From the NCBI GenBank assembly GCA_029718625.1, contig JAINUF010000027.1, forward strand, positions 3,931,332 to 3,995,331: a DNA stretch of 64,000 nucleotides, read 5' to 3'. Below are positions 60,695 through 64,000 of this stretch, piece by piece. Below the pieces are notes generated by a model. That model worked only from the letters and a program-made list of their open reading frames with translations, searched no databases and was not told the DNA's origin. This stretch comes from Synaphobranchus kaupii (lineage: Eukaryota > Chordata > Actinopteri > Anguilliformes > Synaphobranchidae). Positions within the stretch are counted from its first letter, which is position 1; each line of letters starts with the position of its first letter. Both the position numbers and the translations under genes were made by a program.

Positions 60695-61990
60695 AAAAGT
60701 GCGTGCGGACCCCAACCCAAAAGTGCGTGCGGACCCCAACCCAAAAGTGCGTGCGGACCCCAACCCAAAAGTGCGTGCGGACCCCAACCCAAAAGTGCGT
60801 GCGGACCCCAACCCAAAAGTGCGTGCGGACCCCAACCCAAAAGTGCGTGCGGACCCCAACCCAAAAGTGCGTGCGGACCCCAACCCAAAAGTGCGTGCGG
60901 ACCCCAACCCAAAAGTGCGTGCGGACCCCAACCCAAAAGTGCGTGCGGACCCCAACCGAAAAGTGCGTGCGGACCCCAACCGAAAAGTGCGTGCGGACCC
61001 CAACCCAAAAGTGCGTGCGGACCCCAACCCAAAAGTGCGTGCGGACCCCAACCCAAAAGTGCGTGCGGACCCCAACCCAAAAGTGCGTGCGGACCCCAAC
61101 CCAAAAGTGCGTGCGGACCCCAACCCAAAAGTGCGTGCGGACCCCAACCCAAAAGTGCGTGCGGACCCCAACCCAAAAGTGCGTGCGGACCCCAACCCAA
61201 AAGTGCGTGCGGACCCCAACCCAAAAGTGCGTGCGGACCCCAACCCAAAAGTGCGTGCGGACCCCAACCCAAAAGTGCGTGCGGACCCCAACCCAAAAGT
61301 GCGTGCGGACCCCAACCCAAAAGTGCGTGCGGACCCCAACCCAAAAGTGCGTGCGGACCCCAACCCAAAAGTGCGTGCGGACCCCAACCCAAAAGTGCGT
61401 GCGGACCCCAACCCAAAAGTGCGTGCGGACCCCAACCCAAAAGTGCGTGCGGACCCCAACCCAAAAGTGCGTGCGGACCCCAACCCAAAAGTGCGTGCGG
61501 ACCCCAACCCAAAAGTGCGTGCGGACCCCAACCCAAAAGTGCGTGCGGACCCCAACCCAAAAGTGCGTGCGGACCCCAACCCAAAAGTGCGTGCGGACCC
61601 CAACCCAAAAGTGCGTGCGGACCCCAACCCAAAAGTGCGTGCGGACCCCAACCCAAAAGTGCGTGCGGACCCCAACCCAAAAGTGCGTGCGGACCCCAAC
61701 CCAAAAGTGCGTGCGGACCCCAACCCAAAAGTGCGTGCGGACCCCAACCCAAAAGTGCGTGCGGACCCCAACCCAAAAGTGCGTGCGGACCCCAACCCAA
61801 AAGTGCGTGCGGACCCCAACCCAAAAGTGCGTGCGGACCCCAACCCAAAAGTGCGTGCGGACCCCAACCCAAAAGTGCGTGCGGACCCCAACCCAAAAGT
61901 GCGTGCGGACCCCAACCCAAAAGTGCGTGCGGACCCCAACCCAAAAGTGCGTGCGGACCCCAACCCAAAAGTGCGTGCGGACCCCAACCC

Positions 61991-64000
61991 GTTAAAATGG
62001 CACCATCTTGTGGTCAAAATGTGGTAGTACTGTTATATACAAGGATATGAGATGGCCAACTTCAAACTCTAATTAAACTTCATGGGGGGATTTAACCATC
62101 ACCATTTTCACTGTTTATATTTATAAATATATGCAGAAATAATAATCCAAGTCACAGCTTCTCATGTGTTTTCCCGCATAATTTATGCTAACAGATATTG
62201 GTGATTTTAAACATGTTTCAACCTCTCTTTTTCACTCCAGCTTTTCTGCAGCAATTGTGGCCCCGGTTTATCTGTGTGCAAACCCAGTGCGTACGTTCTG
62301 AAGTGTGCCGGTGTCCCAGGTGCAGTGGTATGTATATTTTTATGTCTCAGACTCAGGTCCCAGGGCCTCGTTGTCACGACTTTGGCCTGGTTCATATCTC
62401 AACACTTGTGAATTGTAGTATCAGAATCCATGTCAAGAACTAGGCCCGTTACAGGTGTCGAGAATTTACGGCAGATACAAGTCTTAAGGCCTCAGAGTGC
62501 GACCAGCAGCTGCAACAAGCCTTAAGACCGTCTGGAATCTGCCCTGGGTGGATCCATGACCCAAAACCTCTGAAATCTGTGCCGTCCTAGGCTCATAATT
62601 GGTGAAATTGTGGCCACATGGCCAATAAAACTAACCGTTTGGTAAATAATGAAGAATTCAAAGACAAAGCAAATGATAACGAGCCAAACCTGCATTGTGT
62701 TAAGGAAAAAATTTAACTTGCGTTCAATTACCTAATTAGGAGCCTAATCACCTGAGTTGTTACTTCTTCTTTGTAATTGTTTGCAATATAACACAATGAG
62801 CATAATGAACATGGGTTTTTTTTCTTCTTCATGGCATGCATAGCTATTGCTAACATAACGTGGCTTAAGAGAGTAAAGATTTTAAAGTGTTCTCTCTATA
62901 CAATAAAAACACCTAATTAAGAAAAAATAACAGCTTGTTAAAATTCTGGTATTGCAATTGTGGTTGGAACGAAAACCAGCATACACAGGGGTACTCCAGG
63001 ACCAGGGTTGGGAACCACTGATATAGAGGATACAAGAGTTTGGCAATCTCAACAAGCCTGCCAAGTTTGGTGATTCTAGGCCAAACCAGCTCATGGGAAT
63101 TTTAGGTGAAAGGGGAGAAAAAAAGAAAAAAAAAGAATCTGAACAAAAACAATAGGGTACCAGCAGCTACGTCCCCTAATAAACAAGCAAACTGCTGGCT
63201 ATTAGCTTTGCAGCTGCAATTACTGGGATTATTATAAATTGCTGTGTAGCATTCTCTGTGTGGTCTTTTCAGCAGGTGATCTGTTCGGTAGTGCAGCATC
63301 GTGTCATATGACTCTATAAGATCTGTTTTGAGTTTGAGAGAGAGCATGTCTCTGACAGGAATTGTATCTCATTGAAACTAGAGCAAGAGAACAAGATCTA
63401 TGCAGATGCAGTCAGTAAATGTGGGCCATAGACTATATCTACTGCTGTCTTTCCTTACCAGCTCTGCTGATTAAATTATACTGAGTCAGCTCGGAGTCCA
63501 TCCACAGGACTCGGACCAGTTTTTTTAAACGGACTTATCTTGCTGCAGACCTTCTCCAGTTGAGTAACAGAATCAGCAATAGCAGCAGAGTGTCTAGTTT
63601 TTGGTGTCAGAGCTAGTATTCATATCAAAGAATATGGCCATGCTTGGCACAAAATGGTGACGTTATCTGTAGTGCCACCTTTTCCAGGAGAGACGGATAC
63701 CATCTAGGCGCCGGTGTGGTAGTGTTAGCTTTCACAGTGCGGGAGGCATGTCCACTCTACTGGACATGTACAGGCCTGCTACACATTTGTCTAGTACGAC
63801 ATTTCTATTTCTTCAGTGTGTGAAGCATCTCTGTCAGCTCTTGCAGTTGTAAATCTGAGTCTCAGTGTGACTATGAATACATAACCAATGCCTTTTTCTG
63901 CCTGAAATATTATAGTGCAATGTGAGTGTGTGTATACATCACGTTCTGTACAGTTATTTGTAGTGTAATTGACCCCTGGTTCTGCGTAGGGTAACAAGAT
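61991..64000 (+). mobile_element. Element copy H (cut by window end)
   Basis: It starts GTTAAAATGGCACC directly after array 3. It has the alpha 5' haplotype and reads almost identically to copy D over its whole visible length, including ATATGCAG, AATGAAGAATTC and GACCAGTTTTTTTAAACGG. It contains the interspersed-repeat-like segment near 62900-63019. Its 3' part lies outside the window, so it cannot be said whether it carries an array. No gene is seen. Confidence 0.85.

Larger units (their letters stand above)
31302..61990. repeat. Minisatellite array 3 (30.7 kb)
   Basis: About 1,280 units. The left edge is seven 20-bp units (31302-31441), two 24-bp GGACC units, five 20-bp units (31490-31589), then 24-bp units with a few GAACC. 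The rest is GGACC units with many CCG variants, commonly every third unit, and a uniform final stretch of about 42 units after 60985. It contains five 29-bp inverted insertions, a 956-bp higher-order duplication, an indel-rich part (about 39980-44430) and marker blocks shared with array 2. The array ends CCAACCC against copy H. All six frames are open for kilobases (one exceeds 10,000 codons, 31191-62027), which follows from the unit and is not evidence of a protein. Confidence 0.97.

Noticed and set aside
61000..61990. Telomeric repeat, because the minus strand holds GGGTTGGGG
   Set aside because: The period is 24 bp with intervening GTCCGCACGCAC-type sequence, and no TTAGGG runs are present.
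31191..62027. Giant open frames (over 10,000 codons) as repeat-protein genes, also at 12190-23521, 6765-9408 and 6-2222
   Set aside because: All six frames are open because the unit has no stop triplet. The sequence shifts frame at many indels, has no signal or domain outside the repeat, and the frames merely run out into the element ends.

Overview
The window is repetitive, non-coding eukaryotic DNA. I see no credible protein-coding gene, tRNA, rRNA or CRISPR array. It is most likely vertebrate, and a fish is my weak guess. The reasons are a scaffold gap of N, CpG-rich minisatellites, nested inverted-repeat elements, CTCF-like sites in the terminal repeats, and a degenerate interspersed-repeat segment of a style common in fish genomes. 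Species cannot be determined from this sequence.

Two things build the window. The first is a 3,784-bp transposon-like element, complete only at 27088-30871, with imperfect terminal inverted repeats of about 135 bp opening GTTAAAATGGCACC. The second is a minisatellite with a 24-bp unit (opening GTGCGTGCGG, closing CCAACCCAAAA), derived from a 20-bp unit, GTGCGAACCCCAACCCAAAA. The minisatellite fills about 46 kb in four arrays: array 0 (1-2185), array 1 (6904-9348), array 2 (12319-23461) and array 3 (31302-61990).

Layout, left to right: array 0; element copy A (2186-5902, running into a 500-N gap); copy B fragment (6403-6903); array 1; copy C (9349-12318); array 2; copy D with a different 3' part (23462-26958); a 119-bp palindromic MITE, P1 (26964-27082); complete copy E (27088-30871); a 117-bp palindromic MITE, P2 (30875-30991); copy G, only 310 bp (30997-31306); array 3; copy H (61991 to the window end). 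Each array starts inside an element, at one of two breakpoints, and ends exactly where the next element's 5' terminal repeat begins. The arrays thus replace element 3' halves and string the copies into a macrosatellite.

The arrays have internal history. Their left edges hold 20-bp units, then 24-bp units with GAACC, then GGACC units with scattered CCG variants, and their right edges are homogeneous. Arrays 2 and 3 contain kilobase-scale higher-order duplications (956, 1572, 3561 bp), seven copies of one 29-bp inverted insertion, and a shared 840-bp marker module. The unit has no stop triplet on either strand and is 8 codons long, so it yields meaningless open frames of more than 10,000 codons. 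The best candidate for something undescribed is the composite itself: a terminal-inverted-repeat element family that carries an expanding, G-rich/CpG-rich minisatellite and is amplified with it.
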